From NCBI GenBank assembly GCA_947623455.1, contig OX392535.1:36542688-36606687 (forward strand): 64,000 bases of DNA, read 5' to 3'. The DNA is from Mimachlamys varia (lineage: Eukaryota > Mollusca > Bivalvia > Pectinida > Pectinidae). How positions within the stretch are numbered: position 1 is the stretch's first letter; every line of letters starts with the position of its first letter. The position numbers and the translations under genes were made by a program. The notes under the pieces were generated by a model, which saw nothing but the letters and a program-made list of their open reading frames with translations, ran no database searches and was not told the DNA's origin. This document shows, one piece after another, positions 12,201 through 24,869 of this stretch.

Positions 12201-13343
12201 TTTATTTGTACAGATAAGGTGTAATTGTAAAATACTTCATCTTAACACTATAAAGGCTATACCTCTTTCCCAAACAGAACTAAATGCTACTGAGAATATA
12301 GGTTTAACTTTTTAGCAAGTTTGTTTGAAGTCATCCATTTATTTATACCATTGCTGCAATGTTGGCTCCATGCATTGTGAGCCAGTGGTGTAAAATTGAG
12401 GTAAGGAATTTTTGATTTAGAAATTTTATTGTTTATTTAAACAAATATTCAAAATAGAAATTGTGCTGGGTTTTTTTTTCAGTCGATAATATAGGTAAAC
12501 GTTTTTATACCAAACTATTGGGACTTCCTTTTCAAAGATAAACAGTTCTACACTGCTAATATCTAGCTTCTATGTCACTCTGAGGTCTAATATGTGGTTA
12601 GGATTTGATAATGTAAAATTTAATGATACCATTTTTGACTTGTTATATAGGTTAAAGTGTTGAAATAAAGCAGGTTTATTTGTAGAGGTCGAAATAAAGG
12701 GTCTTTAATGAAGGTCGAAATAAAGGGTCAGTTATGGAGGTCGAAATAAAGGGGGTGTTGGGGCATTTATGTTGAGCCAACATATTTAGAGTTAACATGC
12801 ACTGCTGCCAACATTTCTTGCAGAACCATAACTCTAAAATGACTGTCAGATAATTTGCAGTTATCAAATTTTGACTGAACATTCATGGTTATGAACGAAC
12901 ACCTCGCGTGCATCAAACCGTCGACGTGAAAACTTCACGCAAACATTTTTTTTCTCGATTTTTCAGTATTTTTAAATGAATAAATGTTTTTAATGAATTG
13001 TTTGTAATGAAACAAGAACGCTTTTATAAAGTTGTCGTGATATAGTTTATTTATTAATTTTGAAGATATCTCTTCCGTTTATTTTCTTCGCAGAAAGTAG
13101 CCTTTATTCCTAGGTTGTAGACACTGCTGACGGACTTTAAGTTCCCGAGGTTTACTGTAATCTGCATGCCACATTTTAATTCATTCGAGCAGTCGTACTG
13201 TCTCAGAATATTCACATATACATTATATTTATTGAAAACTACACAATTTATTGAATTAACGAGCTAGTGCACCTCCCTATCTGAATATGTATATATATCT
13301 CTCTTCCGGCCAGTTTTGTTTACCCAGTCGCCTCCCTTGCTTA
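12201..13343. other. no gene recognised
   Basis: Only the short GGTCGAAATAAAGGG array at 12660-12755 stands out. Confidence 0.5.
12660..12755. repeat. short tandem repeat of GGTCGAAATAAAGGG
   Basis: Three to four copies at about 28-bp spacing. Confidence 0.75.
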
Positions 13344-13375
13344 GCATCACTGACGAGTCCTAGAAGGACTATACA
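13344..13375 (+). pseudogene. 5' half of a hammerhead ribozyme (copy f)
   Basis: GCATCACTGACGA and stem II GTCCTAGAAGGAC are present, but GAAA and the rest are replaced by unrelated sequence. Confidence 0.6.
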
Positions 13376-14361
13376 GTGTACCCGTGACCTTTCGCCACCC
13401 TAATCTACCGCCACCCTCGCATACCGCCACCTAAACCTCTAGGACGGATTTCCCTCCTATATAATTCCCTCGTTAAATTCGCCACCCAGCTCGCATACCG
13501 CAATTCGCGGCCGCTACATCCTTTAAAATACAAACGTCCCAAATCGCTATAAATTTCCCTCGACGATATCGCCATATTGTTGTTTTTGGAGATGGAGGAA
13601 CTCTTTAGTGGTCTATTTTTGGATATAAGATGGAAACTCCAAGACAAAAGCGTGCCCGAATATTTTCACAGAAAGTTCGACAGAATTATTAACGGATGGC
13701 ATGCGGCAAAAGCAGATCAATAATTATTTTCAGATATAAATTTGTGCCATTATAGATCTACAAATGCATATGCCGACATAATACTAAGCTTGTATTTAAT
13801 AAAATGTTGGAAATGCAATCTATTATGCAATTTCATGGTTATAACTTTCATAATTCGATACCATCGCCACCCTCGTTATACTGCCTTAATTAAATATTTC
13901 GCTCGACTGCATCTTATCCTATGTTATAAAGGAGTTATCTCCCCTGTGTGTCCCTTTAGCGTTTGTACAATATCTTTTTAAGTGGCGAGATTTTCTTAAG
14001 TACTTTCAACTCCTCGAGATAAAAAAAATAATCATTTTCCGATCCTTGATTTGTCATCTTTGTCGGTTGTTGTCTGTAACCATATTGCGTAGATCCGCCG
14101 ATCGACAGTATGATTCGTCATTAACTTCCAGGAAAACACATGTTTATTTTTTTAGCGGGGGTAAATAGAACTCTTCTGAAGCTGGGGAATCTTTTGGCCC
14201 AGTTGTTCAATAGACGGTTAGCTTAATCACCCAGTGTGTTATTACAGCGTTCAACTTTTGACAATTTCGTCAATAAACAATAAAAACACAAATCACAATT
14301 TCGCATGTAAATTAACTTTACTAAATAATTGATACCTGGAAAGGTGTAGCTACTATTAACT
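13376..14361. other. no feature recognised
   Basis: Locally GC-richer at 13380-13520, with iterated CGCCACC and CGCATACCGC words of unknown meaning. Confidence 0.45.
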
Positions 14362-14680
14362 AGTGTGAAAACTCTCTATTAAGACCACCTTAGGGACCAC
14401 ACCAAAGTGATCTTAATAGCGGTGTAGTCTTGATACTGACGGTGACCATGCAGACAGATTTCTCTTAAATCCACATTTTGTCATGTTTTCACGGCCAATT
14501 AACTAATGTATAGGCTTTATATCGTTAAACACAAGGTAACCACAACTAATTAGCTAAGTTGAACACCAAAATACAGCTTAATGATCTGACCCTTGACAGG
14601 TGTACACACTGGAATACACACCAGGTGACTTTGTGTTTGGTCGGTGGTCTAAGCAGTGAGGTGCAAAAGTGGTATTAAGG
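14362..14680. mobile_element. MITE, GTGAAACCTC family, copy 2 (3' truncated)
   Basis: Shares GACCACCTTAGGGACCACAC, CATGCAGACAGATTTCTC and TTTGTGTTTGGTCGGTGGTC with 4030-4445. It lacks the right terminus and runs into a tRNA-like sequence. Confidence 0.65.
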
Positions 14681-14703
14681 AAATTACAAACCAGGTGAAC
14701 TGG

Positions 14704-14779
14704 CTCGGACCTTTTGGCCTGGTGGTTACGTCCTGGCTCCATAACGTAGAGGTCTCGGGTTCGCGCCCGGCTCGTCTCA
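14704..14779 (+). other. tRNA-like sequence (SINE head or tRNA pseudogene)
   Basis: A-box-like TGGCCTGGTGGTTACG and B box GGGTTCGCGCCC at tRNA spacing. It directly follows a MITE fragment, and no full cloverleaf was confirmed. Confidence 0.4.
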
Positions 14780-15005
14780 CTAGTTTCATTTATGCTCCTT
14801 GTTGTAAAATATTGTTTATTTCCCACGTCGGGATGTTTGTATTAATAGTAACCTATTTCGTCACAACAGACAAAAAAAAACTTTTTTTGCGACGAAATGA
14901 CTTAACGCACCAGTAGATTTATGCAAGATTGTTTGCTCACCAACAATCGCTTTAAAGATATACTGTAAGCGGCCATTAGAAGTCCACTAGAACATGACCC
15001 GTTAA

Positions 15006-15388
15006 AGGCCCAATATACGTATCTTTCGACAAAACTTGAAGCGAAAATCAAGCCTAATAACTTATTATATTTATAGAGTTAGTTAAGACTAGCTGATATC
15101 AGCAATATTCAAGATGAATCTTACGCGGTTACCGGTACAGCAGTAGTTGAAATTCGGTATTTGTAAACACACGTCCATTTTGAACCGTCTTCTACCTTCG
15201 GTTTGTTGTTGAAGTGGGCCACACCTGAATTATTTTCAGTTCTTTGGATTTTTCTGTCAAGAGTTTCTTGTTAGTTACCGCTCAGGTCTACTTCGTTTTA
15301 GACTTATTTTTGCATGGTTATTTACTGGATTTTTTTCAGAATGTTTCAGAATCACGAAAAAAATCTTGAAGTTACGTATATTGGGCCT
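15006..15388. mobile_element. TTAA-flanked MITE, AGGCCC family, copy 1
   Basis: Terminal inverted repeats AGGCCCAATATACGTA, flanked by TTAA at 15002-15005 and 15389-15392. 383 bp, noncoding. Confidence 0.85.
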
Positions 15389-15392
15389 TTAA

Positions 15393-16689
15393 GGGAAGTT
15401 GTCAAAGAGTAAGCGGAGGGTGACGAAGTGAAACTTCACATATGCAATACAATCAGATTGTATCAAATCTACAGTATAATTGCATCGAAAAGACCAAATT
15501 CAACATTTAATTAAAATTTTGACAAAGGAGAACACTTACATAAAACCCTGCCAATTCCAAGTTACACCGAGTTTTAGTCAGTAATGTGGATATTAACAAA
15601 TTGACATAACTTTCATTTATTGTGTGACTTATAAATACATAATAGTACAGTTGTGTACATTGCTTGCCTTAGGTTCTTTTAACGCATCGACAAAATACTG
15701 TATAGATACTGCAAACATTGAACGTGTGAATTGGATTTCGGTAACTTATAAGTACTGTGCAAATGAAACGTACTGTATAACGCTACCTAATTAATTTGAA
15801 TAAAGAAGAAGCCAAAAAAATCTAAAATACGATTGAATTTCTTTAACACTGGTTACCTCGACAGCAAACCCCGTTCGCTCAATAAACATCTATTAGGTTT
15901 TAATTACAGTATTGAAGTTGTGGAAATGACGTCACTGGGAGAGCTGAATGATCGCAAATGTCTTCCAAGCCGGGTGACGGTGTTAATAATGAAGTAATTA
16001 GATACAAAAAGTCATTACGGAAGGGTTTTATTTAACATGCAATTTAATTAACATACAATGATATACCTGTAGTGGATTCGTATTGATATCCTTCCCACAA
16101 GCCTTGAGAATGACTGGTTATTGTATGCAAGACCGTGCTCTTCTTAACGCTACGTAGTTCGCGTTTTTCTTACGAAGAGATAGTCAATCACTTTGTCAGT
16201 GTTACCTTTCTGTACCACGCCAAAAGAAATGTTAAGTAAAGACTGGTATGTATGATTCTAATGAGTCAGTCTGGGCTGTTAAAGTCTCTAATAATGTTCT
16301 CTTCTCCGAATTTATCATCTGGTCAGCAAAGTTACATTGGCACACTCCAGCCACGCTCTAATAACTGTACACCTGAAAAAAACTATGTATCACCAAGGTG
16401 ACTTTCACTAATGACGCTTTTTACCGTGTCTAATGTTAACTAGGCCAATATTAGCATACATTAATTGTATGCAAGTACAGTTACATGTAGGACAAATATT
16501 AATTGTATGCAAGTGCAGTTACTATCTGTTTTAATTCACACTAAGAGAGCGAGGCCCATTTTAACTTATGAGGTACATGACAATTCGTCATCATTAGCAT
16601 ATATCTCAAAATGTAATCCCATATGCAGCTGAAAACTGCTTTTTACATAAATAGTCAATGACCTTTCTTTTAATATTATCGAAATATAG
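15393..16689. other. no feature recognised
   Basis: AT-rich; a short direct repeat ATTAATTGTATGCAAGT occurs at about 16460 and 16498. Confidence 0.5.
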
Positions 16690-17115
16690 CTCGTATATGA
16701 AACAATATTTCAAACGAACGGCACAGGGATTCGAGAGATGCAGGTTGATGAAGACTGTGGGTAAGATTTATCGTCGCCATCTTGATCTCATCGATAAATA
16801 TTCTGTATCTTTGTGTGATATGAAGATGGACGTTTTTTTAGTTTGCTTGTTAGTGTGCTTACTTGTTGTGGTGACAATGACGACTCAGTTCTCATTTGGA
16901 GGATTGATGCTTACTTGAATGTGACCAAGATTTACATGGCGGGTGTCGTTGATGAATTAGAAGACGCTTACTCTTCCGGAACACCTGGTCTTATTCTCTT
17001 GTGCTTTTACGAGAGTCTCCATGTAAATCTTTCATTTGTTCCTATTTTGCCTCTAGGTTAATCGATTTTGAGTTCGCATTATGGTTTTGTTCACGCTTTG
17101 GTATTCTATGATTTT
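16690..17115 (+). pseudogene. Penelope-like retroelement 3' fragment
   Basis: Encodes the RT C-terminal segment GFERCRLMKTVGKIYRRHLD (in an open stretch from 16658) and then the shared 3' tail (ACACCTGGTCTTATTCTCTT to CACGCTTTGGTATTC). Confidence 0.7.
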
Positions 17116-17639
17116 TTTTGGTACAATAGGGGCGTGATAATTGATAGTAGCTTACCGAGTAACTCAATTTTGCAGAAAACTAGAATCATTTATGAATCCA
17201 AAATTCCTTTATATTGTATATCGAACTCGTTTTTATCGCGTTCCTTGCCGCTGTTTTTTTTCGCAAACTTGCATTAACACGGGATTGCTTCCCCTTTAAC
17301 AATCCTAGATATCCATGGGTTACACTCACTTACGCTCTCTATACCCCTGGAATATTTCCTGGCAATATTGAATGTTCTGTGTGTGTCACCTTGCCGATGA
17401 GGCAAGAATATTAGTTTCACCCTTTGATGTACATCAAAATGATCACGCGGCCACATAACGGTAAACGTTGACCGGCTTGAAGTCGGTTGAAGCTCCTTAA
17501 AGTTTGCAATCTTCAAAAGACAGATATTTGGCTTAGGGAATGGGCAGGTGTTTTTTTCCCTGAAACCAATTAACTTGCTATCATCGTGCCTTCCAATTTG
17601 TCATGACATATCCCAAGAGTTGTAGAAAAATGACGTTAC
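17116..17639. other. no gene recognised
   Basis: Includes GGTTACACTCACTTACGCTC (about 17318), a word also seen near 55710 in GTTATACTCACCTACGCTCT, suggesting another dispersed repeat. Confidence 0.4.
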
Positions 17640-17760
17640 ACACACATATGCTGCATCTTTTTAATTTAGTAATAGATACAGCATACCGAAAAATTAAACT
17701 AAACTGTATCATACAGCTGTTTCGTCCTCCTAGGACTCTTCAGTGATGCTAGGGGCCAAA
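17640..17760 (-). mobile_element. Hammerhead-bearing retroelement repeat, copy b
   Basis: Same block as at 3399-3520, in the same orientation. Confidence 0.8.
17706..17749 (-). ncRNA. hammerhead ribozyme (copy b)
   Basis: Core CTGAAGA and GAAA intact, stem II GTCCT/AGGAC perfect, stem III loop AGCT. Stem I has one mismatch (GCATCA/TGATAC). Confidence 0.8.
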
Positions 17761-18116
17761 AGGTGGAAATCCAAAATTTATCAACTACTGTAGAAGCAGA
17801 AGGGTCAGGTGCGTAAAACCCTTTAAGTTATGAATTAAAAAATTGAAGAAGTAAAATTAAACTAGTTCTGTATAATTTCAAATCGTGTACTATGAAATGT
17901 GTATATTATGTACCATAGGAAGGAGAGCGTAACCCCTGGATATCAATGATGTCTCCTACCAGCCATTATAGTAACCAGTCACCTTTAGATGTTTTATTGA
18001 TTATAGTAATGGGTATTTGAGTAAAGGAAAATATGGCAAACAGATGGATTTTTTTTAAATCTCACTGTCGTTAAATTTGATGAAAAGGAATTTGTCAAAA
18101 TGTTAAGGAACATAAC

Positions 18117-19731
18117 GCTAATAAACTACGCATTCCAATAAAAAATTAGATTTTTTACATGTGTATACGTTTAACAATCCTTAATTATTTTTGGACCAAA
18201 TGACCCTGTTCGTTTTGACAAATAATTCTTATAAGATACATATACCGGAAGTGACAGGCCTCAGTTTCGTGGGAAATGGAAGCGAATTTGCTTAGTCATT
18301 TACTATCGTCGGTATCTTAACCTTGAAAACTGTGTGTCCTATCTCTATAAAGCCATTACTTACAACATGATTGTGTAGACGCTGATTTCAGGCCATACAT
18401 ATCCCTATTATTGTCAGATTATAGACATTGACCGCCTTATAATGTACAGGTCTCCGTTACGATCAACATTTGAGCTGTTCACCAGAGCCCCGTGAATTAA
18501 TATCATTACTGTACATATTTCTATCTTTCTGTAGCCCTTGCTTTTCCTTAAATGGTAATATTTCTGTTAGACGTTGAAGGATTTTGATATTTATTGTAAT
18601 CTTTGTCCTCATTATTGAAGTTAGAGTGACATGAATATTTTCTCCAGAAAAAACCTATGAGTAGAAAAGCTGTATTCACCCGAAGTCTTGGTATGTCGAA
18701 TAAATTCTGTGGTTTGGAATAATAATGGTATTCAGATGTGAAGGTCAGATGTTGCATTATAAACATTTGCTTGATTATCAGACATGAAACGTTAGCTAGA
18801 AGATGAATTTGCTAAACAAGATTTGCATGCAAATAGGGTTATATAAAATGACATGTGCGAGCATATTCATCGATATTTGTTTATGCACATCAAATTGACA
18901 ACAGGTTTAATCTGTATATATTATTGATCACAACGGTGCTTAAAAAGAGAGTTTTATATCATTTATTTAGAAAAGCCTAAGAGGCCGGTTTTGGTATGAA
19001 ATATTTCCAGCCAAACATCGAGTAATGATGCGACTCCCGAAAACAAAACTCCTAAATAAATGATATTAAAGCGCTTTTACTCCTCCTCGCCGAAGAACAT
19101 TATGTTATGGTCTGTACATCCCTGGAATATGTCACGGGGAAAACTGAGGTAATGGTATTGACCAACTTCGCAAGCCAAGGGTGTACAATACGCTACTCTA
19201 TATATAGCGTATTGTACACCCTTGGCTTGCGAAGTTGGGTATTGACATGTACACAGGTAAGTTGAAAACATCGTGAACCAATAAACATATATCTGCAACA
19301 TATTTTTGTCTTGTACCATATCCTTTTTACACTGCATTTCCCCTAAACCTTTTCTAACTTCCCCTGTAATTATTCCTATTCACATCATTGTCCCTAAGCT
19401 ATAGTTGTATTGTTGGTTAAGATAGACGGTAACACATTTATATAAGTGTATTAACACTTGTTTCTGTCTCCCATTCATATTTTCACTATTATGCTTGTAT
19501 CATGAATTACTTGTAAAGAATTGTGAATAAAACAAGGTTTAAACAATATACATAGTTACGAGTCGTACCTTCCTTTCCCCACAAAACTGAGGCCTGCTAC
19601 TTCCGGTATATGTATCTTACGGAATTATTTGTCAAAACGAACAAGATTATTTAGTCCAAAATATTTTAGGATTGTTAAACGAGTACACATGCAGAAAATC
19701 TACATTTTATTGGAATGCGTAGTTTATTAGC
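18117..19731. mobile_element. large inverted-repeat element (~1.6 kb)
   Basis: Arms of about 150 bp at 18117-18268 and 19583-19731 (GCTAATAAACTACGCATTCC at the outer end). No transposase remnant was recognised inside. It contains the 75-bp palindrome at 19163 and a short inverted repeat around 18940-19070. Confidence 0.7.
19163..19237. mobile_element. 75-bp palindromic mini-element with 9-bp target duplication
   Basis: Perfect 33-bp arms (CAACTTCGCAAGCCAAGGGT outward) around a 9-nt loop, flanked by GGTATTGAC at 19154-19162 and 19238-19246. Confidence 0.85.
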
Positions 19732-19762
19732 ATAAACAGTTCTATATAATAAGTATATAATT

Positions 19763-20226
19763 AAACGTTATTAACAAACAATGTAATCTTTCAAAAAGAT
19801 TGAAAGTGAAATAAACCTCTTACCATTATTTCACACCATGAAAAAGGTCAACCAGGTCAATTGCGCGACAAGAACGCTCCTGTTTCCCGTGTAGGAAAGT
19901 GAACTGCGCACCTGTTACCAATTACATGTATATGAATGTTCGAACGCAGATTGTAGAATAATTTGACGACAGACATCCTGAAACTTCAGTCATCGTGATT
20001 AAAAAAATAATTGTCAATGCATTTCAATAGTCTTTATTGATTTTTCAATGAAACATATAGTTGGTACAATGTAACAGGTGCGTATTTCACTTTCCTACAA
20101 GGGAAACAGGAGCGTTATTGTCGCGCAATTGACCTAGTTGACCTTTTCCATGGTGCGAAATAATGATAAGAGGTTTATTTCACTTTCGATCTTTTCGAAA
20201 GATTACACTGTTTGTTAATTACGTTT
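19763..20226. mobile_element. MITE with long terminal inverted repeats (464 bp)
   Basis: Arms of about 150 bp start AAACGT(T/A)ATTAACAAACA. Both include GAACGCTCCTGTTTCCC-like and GTGAAATAAACCTCTTA-like stretches. Confidence 0.85.
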
Positions 20227-20663
20227 CTTTATGTACATAGTGTGATACAATATTGCATATTTCATTAATATTTCCGAACACAACTCAGCAAATTAGCACG
20301 ACAAATTGGGAGTTACGTCCTCGAGTTTTTTCAATAGAATTTTGTTTCTCCTCACTCATTTTAATGACATATCTCTTTCAGGTAATATATATAATGCACT
20401 TTCAGTGTATCAGATGATTATTCCTTGATTTAAATATGTTGTTAAGATTCCTGGTTGTATATAACTGGGATAGTCGTGTTATGTTAATGTTAATTTAATA
20501 AGCAATTTTTTTGTGTGTATTCTTATATGGAAAATTGTAGATTGTATTAGTAAATATTTGAAATGACATATGGTGTCATTCAAGTAAGATAGCAATAAGG
20601 TAAAGAAGGTATATCTTGTGATAATTGTATTTCGAGGATAGGTCTTTTGTGAATTTAATAAAA

Positions 20664-20805
20664 TTAAGTCGCTTGCAAAAACACCGTGTTTTACATTGTA
20701 GGTAAACTATTTACTCGCAACGAGTCGATAAAAATAAGTCGCTCGCAAACATAACGCGTTTTACAGTACGGGTTAAATATTTCCCCGCAAAGAGTCGTCG
20801 TTAAA
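20664..20805. repeat. tandem duplication (~72 bp x 2)
   Basis: AAGTCGCTTGCAAA...CGTGTTTTACA followed by AAGTCGCTCGCAAA...CGCGTTTTACA. Confidence 0.7.
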
Positions 20806-21039
20806 GGTGGATGAAACTGTTCTGGGATCACGATTACTATTATTATCTAACTGCCTTTCATCTCTAACAAAAAATGTAAGAAGTTTGCGTGAGAGTTTTA
20901 ACCGTCTGAGATCAAAAACACGACCACTGTTACTATTGATAGAAAGTCGGTTCTGACGAACTTGTCTTCCATCGTTGTTATTCTTCCGACTTTATTATGC
21001 ATTTCCCTTCAAATGAAAGGAGACCCATTGTAGTGGTAC

Positions 21040-21440
21040 CGGTTCTTTTTCTTCCTCTACTTAATAATAATAATAACTTCTAAACCGTTGAAGATATCAT
21101 GACGAAACTCGCAATATACTTGCATCACATAGACCAATGTGCAGTGAACTGCTGTCATGATACTGTGACCTTGACCTTAGGGTCAGATAAGTGTGAAATT
21201 TCCAAAAAAAAAACCATTTTGTCTGGGCGATAAGCTTTGAACCGTTAAAGATATACTGATGAAATTTGTAGAATACCTGCATCACTCAAAGTCGACGTGC
21301 AATGCACTGACATTAGGTCATGATGACCTCCACCTACCGATCAGAGGTCAAACAATACCTGATTTGTTTTTCAATCATTTAAAGGTGTACGCCAAGGTGA
21401 TGCCAATAGTCCTTCACTGTAACAATAAATTTCGGATCAT
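21040..21440. repeat. diverged tandem repeat, AAACCGTTAAAGATA family
   Basis: Two units share ACCGTT(G/A)AAGATAT, TGCATCAC and GTCATGAT. A third relative is at 27480-27690 (GGCGATAAACTTTGAACCGT). Confidence 0.65.
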
Positions 21441-21640
21441 CAATTAAGCTTATATTTTACATCCACTCCCCAAAGTCACCAGATCATACGTCAAGGTCCA
21501 ATTCTATATTTGTTAACTGATTAACACATGTTACATGCTTGAAATGATGAAGCAAAGTTGGTCAGAATCAAACACAGTTTCTACTAACCAACGCCAAAGT
21601 CATCGGATTTTGGTATAGATAAAAGTTCACATCTCTGAAC

Positions 21641-22145
21641 AAATATCCAGAAAGATAATATTCTATAGTATAAAAGTAGTATTTAGTAAATTACTTGGTC
21701 GTATGAGGTGGTATTGGGTAGTATGGGTTAGGCCTAGTATTGGGTAGTACGGGGTCTTGACATCATCGCGGATTTCTGTCGTATTTCTGCACTTAATCGA
21801 TTTTTTTCAGATAAAATATGGCAAATTGAAGAAAAAATATCCAGAAAGATAATATTCTATGGTATAAAAGTAGTATTTAGTAAATTACTTGGTCGTATGA
21901 GGTGGTATTGGGTAGTATGGGGTATTATTGGGTAGTACGGGGTCTTGACATCATCGCGGATTTCTGTCGTATTTCTGCACTAAATCGAATATTTTCCGAT
22001 AAAATACGACGAATTGACGAAAAAATATCCAGAAAGATAATATTCTATAGTATAAAAGTAGTATTTAGTAAATTACTTGGTCGTATGAGGTGGTATTGGG
22101 TAGTTTGGGGTAGTATTGGGTAGTATGGGGTAGTATTGGGTATTT
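21641..22145. repeat. ~190-bp tandem repeat, 2.6 copies
   Basis: Units start AAATATCCAGAAAGATAATA at 21641, 21835 and 22023. An internal GGTAGTATTGGGTAGTATGG motif is itself iterated. Confidence 0.9.
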
Positions 22146-22335
22146 AGACGCGCCGCTCTGAACTACTAAACATTTGTTTTGACATATGAAGCGAAGAGAT
22201 CGGTATCAAACATAGTGTCAAATTTTACATCTCTGCAAACTTTGGATCATTTTACTAAGTAGGTGCCTTCCTGACTTGTTAGTGTTATAGTATTGCTTAA
22301 ACTTTGTATGCTACATGGTGGCATCGAATATTATA

Positions 22336-22497
22336 TAGAGGCTATTCATCGGTTTCCCGTTAAATAATAATATATTTCACGAGTATGGCAGATTTTTTCG
22401 CACTCGTGAAACTAATTTTCAAATCTGCCATACGAGTGAAATAATGTATATTTGATATTAAATGGGAAACCCTGTGCAGAACCTCTAGTCATCTGAC
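22336..22497. mobile_element. MITE/foldback (162 bp)
   Basis: The ends TAGAGG...CCTCTA have matching GGTTTCCC.TTAA segments. An inner inverted repeat ATTTCACGAGTATGGCAGAT pairs with ATCTGCCATACGAGTGAAAT. Confidence 0.75.
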
Positions 22498-22839
22498 CCA
22501 AAGATTTATTGGCAGTTTGCTTCGATGACAAATTTTAATAGTCCAAATAAAATAACAACACAATGTTGTCTTCTGAAAACACAGTGGCCTATTTCCGCAC
22601 TTCTACATGCATTAACTTATTATTGCATTGCCAATATTCTGTAATCCCGCTTGATTCCATTGCCATGAACTTTGGGTTAAGAAATAAATAAAAAAAAATG
22701 TTTGAGCTCAGTTTCTGTTTTTAATTATCATTGGACGACAGCTTTAGCCAATCAATACTTAACAAGAGTGTGAAACGTAAGCAGTACATCCACCAGCAGG
22801 GTCTACCAACCCCTATAATTAAAGATGAGCCTTACAAGC

Positions 22840-22970
22840 ATGTGCTACACCTTTTTAAATTTAGTAGTATATACAGTATGCCGAAAAAATGATTTACACT
22901 GCATCATACATTTGTAAAACTGTTTCGTCCTTCAAGGACTCGTCAGTAATGCTAGGAGCAACTGACTTTT
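22840..22970 (-). mobile_element. Hammerhead-bearing retroelement repeat, copy c
   Basis: Same block with a longer stem III segment in the ribozyme. Confidence 0.75.
22911..22952 (-). ncRNA. hammerhead ribozyme (copy c, enlarged stem III)
   Basis: Core CTGACGA and GAAA intact, stem II GTCCTTGAAGGAC. Stem III is extended to ACA/TGT with a larger loop. Stem I has one substitution (GCATTA). Confidence 0.7.
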
Positions 22971-24869
22971 AAAAGATCCATACTTCAGATTGGTTCTTGT
23001 TGCACTCATGACAAATTTAGTTTTTTTTTCATAACACGAACTCTGATAGTGCAATGTCCTTAGAAATACATGTAGATACGTTTCTAATCTACATAAAGTT
23101 ATCTATATTGAACTCTATGAGTCTGTGGGACAACATTTTGTGGTGAATATGGTTTGGTAAAGGAAAGGGAAATTTCCCTTGGGAGATTGTAATGGCTAGT
23201 GCCCAATTCGTTTTTACAGTTGTGTTTCTATTTAGATATACGAGTATAGAACTAAATTTTATTGATCTCATTTGCTCTCCTGAAGTGCAACCATGTGTAC
23301 CTTTGTGTTTGATGTACCAAAGCGGTGACAAAACTATAAAGACAAAATGTTTATTACCTCGACAAATGGCTTTTGACTTCTCTTTTTAAACCTCTGAAAT
23401 CGGAAACCATCCTGTGTGTTACGGTATATTGAAATGTGATATTGTTGTTATAACCGACATAATTTCTGTTTATATTTACAATTTTCCCTTTTAGAGCTAA
23501 GTAAACTCTGACTGCGAATAAATTAGCGTATACGTAAAGGAAAAAGACTCGGCAGATTGATATTTGTGCAAAGATGGCGCCGTCCCTGCTTCAATCCAAT
23601 AACTAATCGCCGACGGTCATTGTTTGGTTCCTTCAAGATTTTGAAACACGGAACATGTATTGAATCCATTTCGTCTGATTATACAATAAATTGTGTGTGG
23701 CAAACTGTTGATTCCAATGATGTGCATTCGAAATTATTTGACGGAAACGCATACATGGCGGCGCCCTGCAGTTGTGACGTCCGTTGTTCGACCGCGTCAC
23801 AACCAGATCAGTGTGTCAATGCGTGTACATAACGACCGCTATAAATAAAGAAATGAATTCGCAGTGCTAGTAATATTATTTAATACCAAATATACAAATG
23901 CACCACGTGACATCCTCCCGATACGTCCTCACCGAATATTTACGGAAACAAGCGTTAATTTCATTTTTATTTTCACGGAACTGTATGCATTTGATCTAAA
24001 ACAATATCCCCAGCACGAGCTCACATTTAAACTCTGTAGGGTCAAAAACATTCTCCGTTTATATGGAAATGTTACCGTAAGCGTTTTACATTTCATTTTC
24101 AGTTTCATTTTTAAACATCGCCTCTTTTCAAAATTTGCATTAACATCTAAAACATTTATGATTTATTTGCTATCAAGCGTGTCATAGATAGACTATTTCG
24201 TTACATTTCTTATCTGGTGGTCAAAAACTGGTCACGATATCTAACATCCAGGTCGACATTCCTGACTTAGTGGGTTGTATTTAATCCCTCCGATGTCAAA
24301 AATTAGAACATTGTTTAAAACAAGAAAATATTTTAATGTTTTATTTCTGAAAAGTTTGTCCTGAAATTTTAAAATTGTGTTCTGGAACATAATATATGAT
24401 TGAACCTTACGTTTCTGGTATCTTCAAATCCTTTATAAACATATGATAATAAAATAATTATATAATTGACCCTAAGTGACAGTTGTGACCATTTGCTATC
24501 GTGAGAGTATCAGTACCTTCTGGTTAGTCCTGGATCGTTCGATGTAAATTACATTAGTACTTCCTGTTTGCTACTGGCCAATCATATAATGTAGAATATA
24601 TCCATGATTGTTCAATGTTTGTCATGCCCCGACTGTAAATCAAATGACCGGAGCTGGTAAATTTTTTAAGACTATTTCGATTCTTGATAGTTGATAATAA
24701 GTCTATCTATTGGTGATAATTTGATACTATTAAGACCCTAAAATGGAAAATGATAATCGGATTTGTCTTTTGTATTGAAATTTATATACTAAGTTTTTCT
24801 TGTTTTATTTCATTAATGTTCTTCAACGGCTGAGATCATTAAATGATATGCCCTGATATTGGTTTTGTT
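22971..24869. other. no gene recognised
   Basis: Two GC-richer islands with GATGGCGCCG (23574) and ACATGGCGGCGCC (23753). They look like possible promoter or first-exon sequence, but no splice-supported product could be built. Confidence 0.35.

Noticed and set aside
14704..14779. Functional tRNA gene
   Set aside because: A and B boxes are present, but acceptor pairing and a clear anticodon stem could not be confirmed, and it abuts repeat DNA.
23557..23832. 91-codon frame in GC-richer DNA with ATGGCGCC words
   Set aside because: No recognised protein and no donor/acceptor pair that extends it; kept only as a note on the region.
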